A stretch of 64,000 nt of DNA from Pardosa pseudoannulata. Taxonomy: Eukaryota; Arthropoda; Arachnida; Araneae; Lycosidae. The position numbers were made by a program, and so were the translations under genes. The stretch spans positions 74,502,509 through 74,566,508 of the forward strand of contig CM063502.1 in assembly GCA_032207245.1 (NCBI GenBank). The letters run 5' to 3'. This document shows positions 1 to 11,330 of this stretch, one piece after another (the stretch's first letter is position 1; each line of letters begins with the position of its first letter). The notes beneath the pieces are model-generated. The model saw only the letters and a list, made by a program, of their open reading frames with translations. It did no database searches and was not told the DNA's origin.

Positions 1-51
1 TTTCATGAATTTTTATGCATGCAATTGAAACCCTATATAAAAATTGGCTTA

Positions 52-240
52 ACGATGGCAGAATAGGTAGCGCGCTGCTCTTCGGTAAAGAGCTCAAGGG
101 TTCGATTCCCATTAATGCCATGGATGTTCATAGCTGTTCGGAATCGGCTTTAAACAGTAGGTTCCAGTCTCATTAATCCTTGAGTAGCATAAAAGTAGAC
201 CGTAGCGCTCCAAATCAAACCAGTCCAGTTTAGTATAGTT
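52..240 (+). mobile_element. SINE of the tRNA-Arg family, near full length, diverged
   Basis: A box-like GATGGCAGAATAGGTAG and B box GGTTCGATTCC are present. The body (ATGGATGTTCATAGCTGTTC, TTCCAGTCTCATTAATCC, AGTAGACCGTAGCGCTCC) and a decayed AAATCAAACC tail follow. No clear target duplication remains. The B box makes this look superficially like a tRNA gene, but the acceptor stem is not paired. Confidence 0.85.
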
Positions 241-452
241 TGATTACACGATTTGAGAAAATGCTCAGTGATTTGTAGGATCATCCATCTCATTAATTGA
301 TTAAATGTTAATGAACGGAAAATAAATAAATGGACGAATTTGTTTAATAATACAAATACTTGAGTTCTATTAATTTTTATTTCTTACTCGTTAGTCACAC
401 TTGTGGTACGACACTGATCTTAATTTGAAAAAAGTTCGCGACTCTAAAAAGC

Positions 453-604
453 TTGGATTTGGCTTGGTTTGGAGCGCTATGGTCTACTCTTTTGCAATAC
501 GAGGGCTAATGAGACAGGGACCTATTGTTTAAAGCCGATTTCGAAAGTCTACGAACATCCATGTCACAGTGGGATTCGAAACCACGTAACCCGGTAACGT
601 GGTT
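453..604 (-). mobile_element. SINE of the tRNA-Arg family, 5'-truncated
   Basis: On the minus strand this shows a B box relative (GTTTCGAATCCCACTGTG), the body with ATGGATGTTCGTAGAC and CCTGTCTCATTAGCCCTCG, and a CCAAACCAAGCC tail. It lies only a few hundred bases from the copy at 52-240 and in opposite orientation. Confidence 0.85.
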
Positions 605-1465
605 TCATTTGTAGTTAAATATACATGTAATTTGCATGTTTGTGTATGTTGTAGCAAAACCTTGGGATTATTTTGTTAAAAGTAGTTTTCAGTATTTTTT
701 CTCTTGTCATTTAGTATTATTTAAAATGTGATCTATATTATTATACCTATTAAAAATAAAAGGTAGGAGGGTGCGAAAAAAATGAGGGATGCGTAGAAAC
801 ATAAGGGTTTGAAACCGCTGTTCTTCCGCGAATGTATGCTTTTGCATTTAATGTGAATTAAGCCTTTTACGCCCCGGCATGGGATTGAGACATGCGTTGA
901 TGAGACGGAATTTGAGTGTTCGAAACCTACTGGTATGATTTGATATCAGTGTTTATACATTTTTAACGAATGGGCACAAAAATTTAGTTGGCATCAAATC
1001 TGTTGTTAAAGTTTTAAAAAAATTGCACTAATTTCCTATTGCACTATAACAAGATCTAAATATTTAATCTAAAAACGAATTTTTCTTTTAAATTTTAATC
1101 ACTTAAGTGAGAGGAAAAAATTATTAAAACTTGAACATTTTTGAGTATGTATAAACATTTTTGAGTTTGTAAAAAGTTTGTATAAATTTTTATTATACGA
1201 ATGTGCAATGTTATCATGCTTAAAATTATTTATTATAATTATATATCTATAGAAATTATAATAAATGAATAATTTATTTGAAGCTATGATATCGGGACCT
1301 AATTGTAACGTTTTAAATACCGTATGAAAATGGAAGATCCAATAAATTATCGTCCAACAGCATTTTTTCACTTTTATATGCAATAAATGTTCATTTTATT
1401 AACTTATCAGTTAAGAACACTTTTAAGGAGGGTATTATATACAAAAAATAAGCTTTTCAGTTTGA

Positions 1466-1609
1466 TTGGTTTGGTTTTGTTTTGTTTGGAGTGCTACGGT
1501 CTACTTTTTGCAACACGAGGGCTAATGAGACCGGGACCTACATCTTAAAGTCGATTCCGAACGGCTACGAACAAACATGCCACAGTGGGATTCGAACCCC
1601 CGAACTCTG
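1466..1609 (-). mobile_element. 5'-truncated SINE of the tRNA-Arg family with perfect target duplication
   Basis: On the minus strand this carries the B box (GGGTTCGAATCCCACTG), the family body and a tail of CAAAACAAAACCAAACC. A perfect 14-base duplication, gcttttcagtttga, flanks it at 1452-1465 and 1610-1623. The A-box half of the head is missing, so this is an insertion truncated at its 5' end. That is typical of incomplete reverse transcription. Confidence 0.9.
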
Positions 1610-1914
1610 GCTTTTCAGTTTGAAATATGTAACAATGAATATTTTATGAAAATATAAATCCGTTTATCTCTACACTGAAATAATGTGGGTTGTCACTCTT
1701 TAGTTACCCAGAGTTATTGAATTCTTAATTTAGGAAATTTTCGTGGTAGATGATCTATTAAAATTGTTACAGCATTATGTGACGATGGAAAAAACGGCAC
1801 GTACTCCTTAAAATGCTCTAATTTCTAAATAACTAAATTAAATAAACCATAATAGGCCGTAAATTTTTATTGGTCATGCTTAAATACTTTGGAATACAGA
1901 TTTATAAACAGAAA

Positions 1915-2620
1915 ACAAAAAGTAAAGAAAAAAGGCGGATCGTCGCACACGCGAAATACCGCTTACATCAAATTACGTTAATTAAACTTCGAACTAAAAT
2001 TAATTTCGTTAACTATAAAGATGCGACGTCGATAATCTTTTGCAGCTTCATGCAAAATGCAACGTGTTACCGTATTAATGAAAAATGACTCTCGAGCGAT
2101 TTCAATCGATTCTATATATTTACGCCTCTTTAAGGCGAAAAAAGAAAAAGGGAAAGAAGAAAAAAGAAGCAAGCGGAGCTCGAAAGAAAACCTGGGGAAA
2201 ATTCGTGTTCAAATAAAGGTCGATCCCAGCTCACCATTAAGAAAGCAATTTTAAACTCGTGAGGGGATCAAGATGAGCCCCCGAGGGACACCCATAGGTA
2301 CGGGAGAGGGGAGGGGAATATTCAAGAAGTGCAGATGACACTCGACGTAGCAGCACATTAAATATTGAGCATTCGCAGGCTGCACGATTCTCTAAACTTG
2401 ATTCCTTCACCGCCGCCCAATCACGGCCAACCCGGCGGTGTTTCACGAGCCACGTCATTGCCGAAATGAGCACTACATCAATAATTTGGCGCCACTGGAC
2501 GCTGGGGAGACCAAGGGACACACAAACAATGCTCCCCGTCGTTGTTTGTAGGTCGATACCCTTCACACTTGCGGTGCCTGAGAAGTTCCGCTAGTCTAGA
2601 CTTGACTAATGGAGATCCTA
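1915..2620. promoter_or_regulatory. Candidate conserved non-coding block
   Basis: This stretch is visibly richer in GC and sequence complexity than its surroundings and has no simple repeats. The left part has homeodomain-like words (GTTAATTAAAC at 1977) and an octamer-like ATGCAAAAT (2050). The right part is GC-rich (GCCGCCCAATCACGGCCAAC, TTTGGCGCCACTGGACGCTG). Overlapping open frames on both strands have no recognisable homology. It lies in the intron after the bHLH exon. An intronic enhancer is my inference; a lineage-specific exon cannot be excluded. Confidence 0.4.
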
Positions 2621-4948
2621 GATGCAACAGAGATGAAACTTATAAACAAAATGTAATAAAGCTATGATGTTTTGGTGAGAGAAAAGCAAGACTTGCCAAA
2701 TGTCTTTAAAAAAAAATAAAGATTAGCCTAATGAAAAGAATAAAGTAACTTTTTCGCTGTGAGGAGTAAAATGTACCTAATAACGCCTAACCCGGAACGC
2801 TCACAAGTAAATGCCAGTTGGCAAGTATATATATAAAATAATAAAACCTAAAAAAAGGGCGAAGTGATCTTTAAAAAAGATTTCACCTAGCTTAACAATA
2901 CAATTTGCGCTCTATTCTATTTTATTTTACGGAACTCACGTTCTAATTCTTCATTACTTTAGGGTGAAACAAGATTCAAAGAGAGCACTTTTTAAGCTAA
3001 GGAATATCTAAACAGTTTGGAATCTTCAGGGGAGTGCAGAATTTGCACAAGTCTTGGAATATACAAAGAATAACATTATTTAAAGCATACTTGTCAATGG
3101 CATGGTTACAGTCTACTTGTCAGTAAATAGCAAATGTTTTTCTATAGAATGCTGAAAATGTACCTAAAAATATAAATGTATATAATTGATATGAAATAAT
3201 GGTCAAACCGCAGGAAAAGCGAAACGTCAGACACGGGTTTTACAACAAAAGTTTTGCATCGTAGTATTTATTCTTAAAATACTGAATATAAAAATCTGAA
3301 GAGCCGTAATATGAGCAAACAGTTATCCACAAATAAAAAAAAGTGCGCTTGTGGACCATCTGATGTAACCACTAAATATTGGTTAACTTTCTTACTATCG
3401 AAATAAATTATCCATTTTTCGAGAAAACTAGTCCCTCTTTTCTTCATTCTTACGTATATCATCAGGGAAATTGCTTACAAGAAAGTAGATCTCTGTTCAA
3501 TTAAATTAACAGAAGCTTCTTTACAATGAAGGGGTAAAAAATAAACCACAGGAAGTGATAATATAATACTTGAACATACAAGTATATCAGCAAAATACAG
3601 TAATACTGGAAAGATGTTAGAATTTCCTATCACATTACAAAGCATATAAGATCAACAACTAAAGCCAGATCCAAATCAATAAGATTACATCCAAATTAAA
3701 CTCTAGTGATGAATTCGCTACAAACATTACTGTTTTTGATTTTAAATCGCACCTGTGTGGGAAGAACAACGAAACATTCGTGTTGGAAATAATCGAAAGC
3801 TGGAAAAAAGAATACATCGTTGCTATGCTCAAACACAAACTTGTTAAAACCACTGATAACCAAAATACAAAGTTTTCTTTCAGAACAAACGTTAACAAGT
3901 ATTTACAGTAAATGCATTTACACGTATTCTTCCAGAAATATCAACAAAATTCCTCAGTAAAGAAGACTAAAGAATGATAATAAAACCAGAGCACCTGCAA
4001 AATATTTGACATCATGGAAAGATATTGAACAATATTCATTACAGCTTACAACTTTATCCGTTTACATATGGTTTACTACATGTGAAGTTGTTCACACAAC
4101 TGGTTTGAGTGATTATGAGTGTTGAATGAGAAGAGCTAGTTTTACCCGGATGAAAATTTGATTGCAATTGATTCCGAAAGTTATGATAAAAATATACTGA
4201 AACGTGGACGCTAGATTTACAAACCGCACTAGAAAACAACACAGTAAAAGGAAAAAAGGCAAAATTTTCTATAGATTTCTCAAAATAATGAATTAAATTT
4301 TCTCTTAGATATAATGCAAAATCTTAAACTAACAATGAACACCTATTTTAGGCTTTTCTAGTTAAATAACTTTTTCACAACATTATATTCAAAACTTGAA
4401 CAAAGCTAATTCCAGAAATGTTAAAACGATTTAGCCTTCTGAGTATGGATCTTGCACATTGCTAATTTAAAATAATATTGGAATTATGTATAAAAAGGAT
4501 AGATCACTAATATTTTAGTCACTACATAATATCTATCAAAATCTGAAAAGGAAGAAGTTGGTACTTGGTACTAACAAGATTCTACACGGAACTTAAGACT
4601 GAAATTCAACCTGACGCAGCTTTTTTGACAAGCAAAATATTAAAAACACAAGTTTTAATTTATACGAGTTTTAAATGAATTAAATAATTTAAAATTAAAC
4701 ACGTTTATTTTTTTTTTCATGCTGAGTTGACTTTTTATCTTTTGACGAAAAAAGTAACGGCGATTGATGAATTCTACTGCTATACATATTTTCAAGCTGT
4801 ATCTGCGTTAGCTAAAACAACCGCCGCCCCATTTCCATTTGGCATGTAAGATCTTAGTTAGTTTGAGAATTTCGGATTCTCATTTGACTTAGAAGGTCAG
4901 CTATTTGTAAAAATGCGTATAATTGTCTTGAACATAGTCTCGAATATA

Positions 4949-5377
4949 CAGTCAAACCCCGATATAACACCACGTGTCTGCGTAAGCTAATCTTCGAAAT
5001 ATGAATTCCAATTTTTTGTAATGCATTTTTCATTTATAATCTTTCTGATTCAATTTATGTTTTATGCGTTTAAATTATAATTACAGATGTATCAAATTTC
5101 ATCTATCTGAATGGTACTTTTGAGATCTAAGAAATTGTGGTTTACAAAATGTTAATATTATGTGACTATAATGTTTTCTAGATGTTGCTAAATGTGATAC
5201 TATCATCAACAGCGAAAATGTTTGCATTGATAATATACAAAACCGTAATAATTTATAATTTCGTAACGTCTGCAATTTAAAGGTATAATTTCAATCTGAA
5301 AGTAGACAAATTCGCTATACCGTGAAACTCTTTGACGCGGCAAAATGTTATCGACATTATAACGATGTTTGACTCTG
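4949..5377. mobile_element. 429-base pogo/Tigger-like non-autonomous element
   Basis: The left end CAGTCAAACCCCGATATAAC and the right end, read on the minus strand as CAGAGTCAAACATCGTTATA, are related inverted repeats with one 2-base indel. TA flanks both ends (4947-4948, 5378-5379). CAG termini with TA sites and a SSSSGATATAA-like subterminal motif are typical of pogo/Tigger relatives of Tc1-mariner. No transposase frame remains. Confidence 0.75.
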
Positions 5378-5794
5378 TAAGTGTGTGTATAAGGAACACT
5401 TTGATACGCCTTTTATTGAAAACACTTCGAATGTCCCTTCGACATAAAGGCGTCTCAAACGGTAAAAAATGTTATCTTTATTGCAGCCACGGACCACAAA
5501 ATGCAATTAAAAAAAGTAAGAGAGAAAAAAACTTAAGTATGTCTAGACAAGACAAATTTATCTCGGTTATAGGTTTTAATATATCTAATCTCTAATTAGA
5601 GCTGCACACAGAAACACTGTCTTAAAATAAATACAGTTTGATCCAATAAAACTGTTTCTTAACTTCCGATTTGAGTTTCGTTAGCATCATTGTTTTTTAG
5701 TTGAATAAAATACATTAATGCTTATACAACAACAATGAATCAGAAAACAACTGTAAAATTTTAAGGATTCATTTTCCTCGTGGTTTAGCTTATT

Positions 5795-6060
5795 TTCTTT
5801 TCCTTGCAATTAGATAACCTTCCTCTTCCCAAAGCGAGAACCATAACTCTTGAGTAAATAGCATATGTTTCCCGGTCCCTTTTCCATCGCTCTTCCACAG
5901 CGCTCAGATGCCAGCCGCCAATTACGCGATTCCGGGTTTTAATCGAATAAAAAGACACTTGTTTCCCATAATCAATGGCTCCTTTTATCGCCAATCACGG
6001 ATATGTTCTCCTCCTTTAGTAACTCCACCCTAGCGGAGCAGCGGTAGGGAAAGACAGAGC
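5795..6060. promoter_or_regulatory. Candidate conserved non-coding block
   Basis: A compact GC-richer block contains TTCCCGGTCCCTTTTCCATC, CAGCGCTCAGATGCCAGCCG and a cluster of homeodomain-type words (GGGTTTTAATCG, CATAATCAATGG, TTTTATCGCCAATCA). It sits about 1.3 kb downstream of the bHLH exon in gene orientation. The frame on the minus strand shows no known domain. Confidence 0.4.
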
Positions 6061-6828
6061 TTAGTTGCTGATATGACGACCCCTTACATTTAATCTCACC
6101 CTTTTATATCCCAAAATTACATTAAATCCCCTACAGATGGTAAATTACCACGGATACATATATAATCTCTTGAAGGGAACAACTGTTCGTAATCTACTCT
6201 GTTGGACAACACTGATTCGAATTCAAAAAGGAGTTTAAAAATATCGGTATTACATTTTTTAAAAATGCGACTAAAATACACAAGCCTGCAAAAAGAACTT
6301 TTACGGTATTTAAAATGAATGCGTTTCGATAAATTTTGCGGGTCCTTTAAAAAAATAGAAATGGTGTATTTTTCTTAACATTAAAAAGTTAAAAAAAATT
6401 CTGGGATCCAAAGAAATTATACATCATTACTCTCTCTACCAGCACGGATATGATGCGATTACTTACTAAGTAATTGAAATGTAAACAGTTCTTTGATAAA
6501 TCACGGATTATAACTAGCAGTTAATAATTAAAAAAAAACATTAAAATCGGTTTATTCGTAAAATACTTTAGACGTTGTTTTGAACAGGCACCAATATATG
6601 GCCAACATATGTTTGCCGTTCCTCGTAAATTTGACGTTGACGTCATACTGTGGGAAAGATGCCTAAAATTTTGGAAGCTAACCATCAAACACGGCCATCG
6701 TTCTCAAGCCACATCCCCGTAATTTCGGATATTAACTTTAAACTTGTTCTCGTAATTTTAAAGCAAATGTCTATAATCTTGGAAGTTAACCATAAAAGAT
6801 AATTCACGTTACTACGTGTCGGACCAGG

Positions 6829-6950
6829 GTCAAGCCCCGGGCAGATTACCGTACACGTTTCCTATGAATATGTTCACGTTGCATCCGGATGAACGAATTC
6901 ATAAAAAATGTTTAAAATAATTCTTGATCGTGTCCCGCCCGGGGCTCGAC
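6829..6950. repeat. Inverted repeat with GC-rich arms
   Basis: Arms GTCAAGCCCCGGGCA (6829-6843) and CGCCCGGGGCTCGAC (6936-6950) are complementary at 13 of 15 positions around a 92-base AT-rich spacer. Related phrases (TTGGAAG.TAACCATAAA) recur upstream at 6672 and 6779, suggesting a small degenerate repeat element. Origin unknown. Confidence 0.6.
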
Positions 6951-7312
6951 ATGAAATCGTCAAGGTGTAATGTGTACCATCCTCAAATGTATCAATTTCT
7001 GTGGCAACTACCTATAGTTTTCAAAGGGCTGCCCACAATTTCCATAGTCTACTGTACTTTCAATCATTTTATGGATTGATTAAATGCACATAAAATACAC
7101 CCCGCATTATTATTACACAGTCACATATGTTCTTTAAAGTTACAGATCGAGTTGCAAAGAGTGATCACAAAAGCAAAAGCTCAATAAAAATTTAATATCT
7201 CTTAAAAATTATTGCAATTAATTATCGATTAAATTTAAACGGCTGTGGTGAAATGGCTGAGTTTGGTTCCTAGTAATAAGGGAAGAAGAAAAAAGATTTA
7301 AATTAAACTGAC

Positions 7313-7470
7313 CTCTTAGAGTTTTCATGTGTGCAACAGACATTCGTAAAATCGTTAATTTGTCAGGCTTTCTTGCTAAGGCAGAACACGTAGGAACCAT
7401 GTCCGCAAGCTCAGTGATATAAGCCGTCATTTTATTTCTTCGTCTTCGTTCAATCTCGGAGTGATTTTCC
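7313..7470 (-). CDS. ARNT: ARNT/tango exon encoding the bHLH domain
   Basis: This internal coding exon encodes the whole basic helix-loop-helix domain of ARNT (tango, HIF-1beta). ARNT is the nuclear partner that dimerises with HIF-alpha, AhR, Sim and Trachealess and binds the GTG half of E-box-like sites. The first base completes an Arg codon begun in the upstream exon. The basic region then reads [15 protein letters not shown], with the His, Glu and Arg that contact DNA. Helix 1 and the loop follow ([24 protein letters not shown]), and helix 2 ([15 protein letters not shown]). [15 protein letters not shown] separates ARNT from the related BMAL/cycle, which has EKRRRDKM. The exon is bounded by an acceptor with a pyrimidine tract (minus-strand tttttacag, 7471-7473) and a donor gtcagttt starting at 7312. 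It enters in phase 2 and leaves in phase 1 within the Gly codon of LRG. An in-frame ATG 11 codons upstream lies in intron and is not the start. The next exon (TGN.S..., PAS-A) is not in the window. Confidence 0.97.
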
Positions 7471-9575
7471 CTGTAAAAAGAGAACAAAATATTGTAATAA
7501 AGAACAAGGAATAAATGTCAAATTCAATTAAAATATGGAAAATAAAGCATTAAAAAGGGGGAAAAAGAAAAACAATGAATGGGTGAAAAGATATCTTCCA
7601 GCTAAAAAAACATAGATGAAAAAATACCACTCATATGTTTACTACATAAAATCATTTGATTAACCAGGAACAAATTACTTTGAATCAGATTCCTAATCCT
7701 GATGTCCACTTAAAATATCAATCCATATTTGGAAATATTACTGTGTCAACCCATCCCCATTTTGAAAGCAATCGTATGACGAAGTGTAACTCTTACCGAT
7801 ATTACCAAACTAAGAGCTATAAACTTCTGAAATAGGCTTTTGCATGCATTCACCTCACTCACAACATATATGCTTTTCATAACATTATTATTTGTGCGTT
7901 AAGCTGTTATGGATAAAGTCAGCAAACTACATGCTTTGCGTATTTTAAAATAAATAAAATTAAAATGCGTAAAATGTAGCCATTATATGTTTTTCTGTCT
8001 TTAAAAATGCAAGCATAATTGCTTAAATCATACTTTAAAATGATTCTTCGTTAAATTATGGGTAAAGATCGGTGCCAGAGGTTGTATCCAAATGCATTCT
8101 GCTTATAAATTGTTGTGACCGTGATTTTTATAAATGCAGTAGTAATTTTTCTAGTCATTGTTAACTACTGCCTGCTATTTTCACATCCCTCACAATAATT
8201 TTAGATGTCAAACGTATACTGATTGTATACACTTCATAACCTTCGACTTCCGTGAAATTTCGTAATGTTCCAGACAATAGGTTTCATGTTTACTACATCT
8301 AAAGTTGTAGTGTTTGTTGTTTGGAATTATTAATACCAAAGATCAATGCCAATTTTATATGAGTACGATTGACTAGGTAAAGGAAACAAAAAATATTTCT
8401 TTTCACCATATATCTTCTTTTACAATATTGATTACAAAGCCAACAACAACAACTTAATATTTAGTTGAGGGTTAAATGTTATGTTACAAATTATATAAGT
8501 TTAATTTATGTGTTTAAAATAGTTATAAAGGTATATTAACAGTAAAACCAACACAGACAAGTTTATGATCAAATCTTAATAGTGCAGACGAATGTGTTAT
8601 GTACTATTTGTTGTCCGTTCTAATTTACACTAGGATCTATTAAGGGAAACCAATATCAACTTCAATTCTTGCAGGTAAGCATAAATTTACTACTTACATA
8701 ACAAATATAAATTAAGTACTTTCATTCAGATTGATGATTACAAAGGCATTATTAATAACAATAAAATTGTTATAAGTAGCATTTATGAAAATTTATCACA
8801 GCATTTATCTTCATTTTTCTATAGATTTTTTAGAAAACAACAATCATGAAAGAGGGAACAGAATTTTTTATTTCTAAAGGCAGGAAAATACATTTGTTTT
8901 TGTGAATTTATTTTGGCATTTTACTGAAGCAACCAAAGCTTTAATGCGTCAGAATTATGCAACTAACATGATTTAACTGATGTAATTATTAATATGATTT
9001 AATGTTTATTACTAACATTGTTTCATTCAAAAAGAAATCTAAAATTAAAAAGGAGCTGTAATATTTTATATAAATTTAAAAGGTGATATGTACTTTGACA
9101 ATGGTAAACCAAGAAACCCCATCCAGCTTTCAGACGAACAACTACTGTTATAATTAACAGATTATATTAGGATATCACATTTAGTTTCCACACTATTACA
9201 ATAGACAATAGAGAATCGCATTAGACCACATTAGTTTTACAGAAAATTTTGTAAGTAAAAACTGAGACCTCTTTAATGGTAACATTACCAATAAGCATAA
9301 AATTTCAGAGCAAACGCATTCTTATTTCTTTCGTTTTTTTAACAAAAATAAATAAATAATAAAAAAGAGAGATCTAAATATTAAACTGCAGTCTGATAAT
9401 TATTCATGAAGCAGGTAATTATTGAAATTTGAATTAATCACTTATGCTAATTTCATGCTTTGCGATTTGGTGTTTGAATTTGAAAAGACAATTGAGGACT
9501 GGGGCAATCACTGAACTAGTTTTTAAATTAAGATATTGATACAAGGAATATCCATAACTCTGAAATTTTTCAATT

Positions 9576-9609
9576 GTATTTAACAATACTGTTTTACGGT
9601 ATTGTTAAA
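9576..9609. repeat. Short perfect hairpin
   Basis: TTTAACAATAC and GTATTGTTAAA are perfect 11-base inverted arms around a short spacer. It is AT-rich and most likely fortuitous; reported for completeness. Confidence 0.5.
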
Positions 9610-11029
9610 AACAACTGAGAAATTGCCAACTATTAATAAGATGACACTTTTCTAAACGAAAATGATGACAATGAACGAAAAGACGCTATTAGAACAATAT
9701 TTTACCAATTCTTGACAATACAATTATAAAAGTTAAGCAATGACTGGGGGAAAATAAACGTCTAATGTTTTCCATTTTGGTGAAGTACATTCAAAACATT
9801 TTTATATTCATTATTTTACAAAAAAATAGAAGGTATCTCATCTCTAAAAGAAATATATATGTTAATATAATACATGGTGTTACGTAATACGGCTGTCACA
9901 TATTAAGAAAAATACCGCTTTTTTTTTTAAAGAATCCTTCAGTTCTAATCTTCTTTACCTTGGATTCTAAAAGAAGCAACATATACATAACAACTTCTAC
10001 AGTTTCACACATATCAATGAAGCCGTGTACTTAATAACGAAAAACTCGTTAACCAATAAGCGTCATCCTTGTAAAATGACAATACTGGAAGAAGGAAAAG
10101 ATGCTAGGTCCTTCACCAATGAGGTAAAGGAAATTCGAGGTGAAATGGCAAGCAAGAGGAAATTCTTTATAAATATGGAAAATATGCTTTGTCCAAAAAC
10201 TTATTTGTCATAACTTGAAACCACGTGAGAGAATTGAAATTGTTAGTTGTTAACAAGGAGAGATAAATAGAATTAATATTTCTTATATAACACTCATGAG
10301 AATTAGAATTATCTTATAAAATATTTATCTTACAAAACTTAAATTATAAAATCTATCAAAAAATTCATAAAGTAGCCTACTCGTTTTATGTCTCGGTGTA
10401 TGGAAAAGTGTCTATAAGTCCATATGCTAACAGCGCATAGAGATTGTACTTCCATTTATTCAGCCTCCTTCCAAGAGAGGTAGACTGATAGTCATATAGT
10501 AACTGCCCTTCTGGTTTTTTTTATACACAGCACCAAGATATTACAGAGAAACATCATAATAAACCAAAAATAAACAGAAACCACATTCGTGCATATCTAT
10601 TTTGCCGTACAGAAACATTTCGTTTATAGTAATTTTTTATAAAAAATATCAATGAGCAAGAAAAAATAATAAAAATATTTAAAAGGGTCTTTATATTTAA
10701 ACCAAAGACTCCGCTGTTTCTTTAAATATATTCCTATTGTTTTGGCTAAGGAGTTGCTATGGGGATTAATACAAGAACATTTAAAATATTCACTTTTAGT
10801 GGTTATGACTACAATCTTTCAAAACATATGTAAACATCTAAGTGAAATTTGCAAATGACATAAAAAAAAAACACTTTCGGTATTTATTTATTTATTTTTG
10901 AGTTTCTTGTGTTTTACTCATATTTTAACAAACATGTCAATTTTTGGACATATATTCACGCACATTGTCTTTCCTTACATTAATTTGATTAGAAATAAAA
11001 AAAGAAAAAAAATCATATTTATCTTCTCA

Positions 11030-11330
11030 TGCTCTTTACAAGATAAAATAAGTCCTCTAGATCCTTCCTGGACAAGGAATCATGGCAGATCACAACCAAA
11101 AAGACGCATTACTTACTCTTTTTTTTTTCTTTTCGCCGCATCTTTAGCTGCGATGCAGCCGATGATAAAAAGGATCGATTCGCAATATCGGCAATGTGGT
11201 TAGAGGCATTATTAGAATGGAGGATTCGAAAAAGGAGATAGCGAAAGGTTGGGGGAAAAGCTCTGAGAGGACATTAAAGGTACTTCCGCCCAAGAGCACG
11301 CAACCTCAGAAAACGAGACGTTATCTTTCA
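11030..11330. promoter_or_regulatory. Candidate conserved non-coding block
   Basis: This is a non-repetitive block with CTTTCGCCGCATCTTTAGCT-like and GATCGATTCGCAATATCGGC-like sequence and GTACTTCCGCCCAAGAGCAC. It lies in the giant ARNT intron. Coding frames here are short and uninformative. Confidence 0.3.

Larger units (their letters stand above)
1..7312 (-). other. Start of the ARNT intron following the bHLH exon (continues off the left edge)
   Basis: This is non-coding sequence downstream of donor gtcagttt at 7312. The next ARNT exon (PAS-A, beginning with TGN.S and containing a LILEAADGF-like motif) was looked for on the minus strand and not found, so the intron is at least 7.3 kb. It holds three SINE copies, a pogo-like element, an inverted-repeat block at 6829-6950 and two candidate regulatory blocks (1915-2620, 5795-6060). 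Between 2620 and 4940 I see only AT-rich sequence. Confidence 0.75.

Noticed and set aside
60..125. tRNA gene from the B box GGTTCGATTCC
   Set aside because: The acceptor stem does not pair and the sequence continues into the SINE body; it is a SINE head. The same applies at 51837.
2237..2566. 109-codon minus-strand frame in a GC-richer block
   Set aside because: No recognisable family. Long frames are expected where stop-rich AT content drops. Kept as a candidate non-coding block instead.
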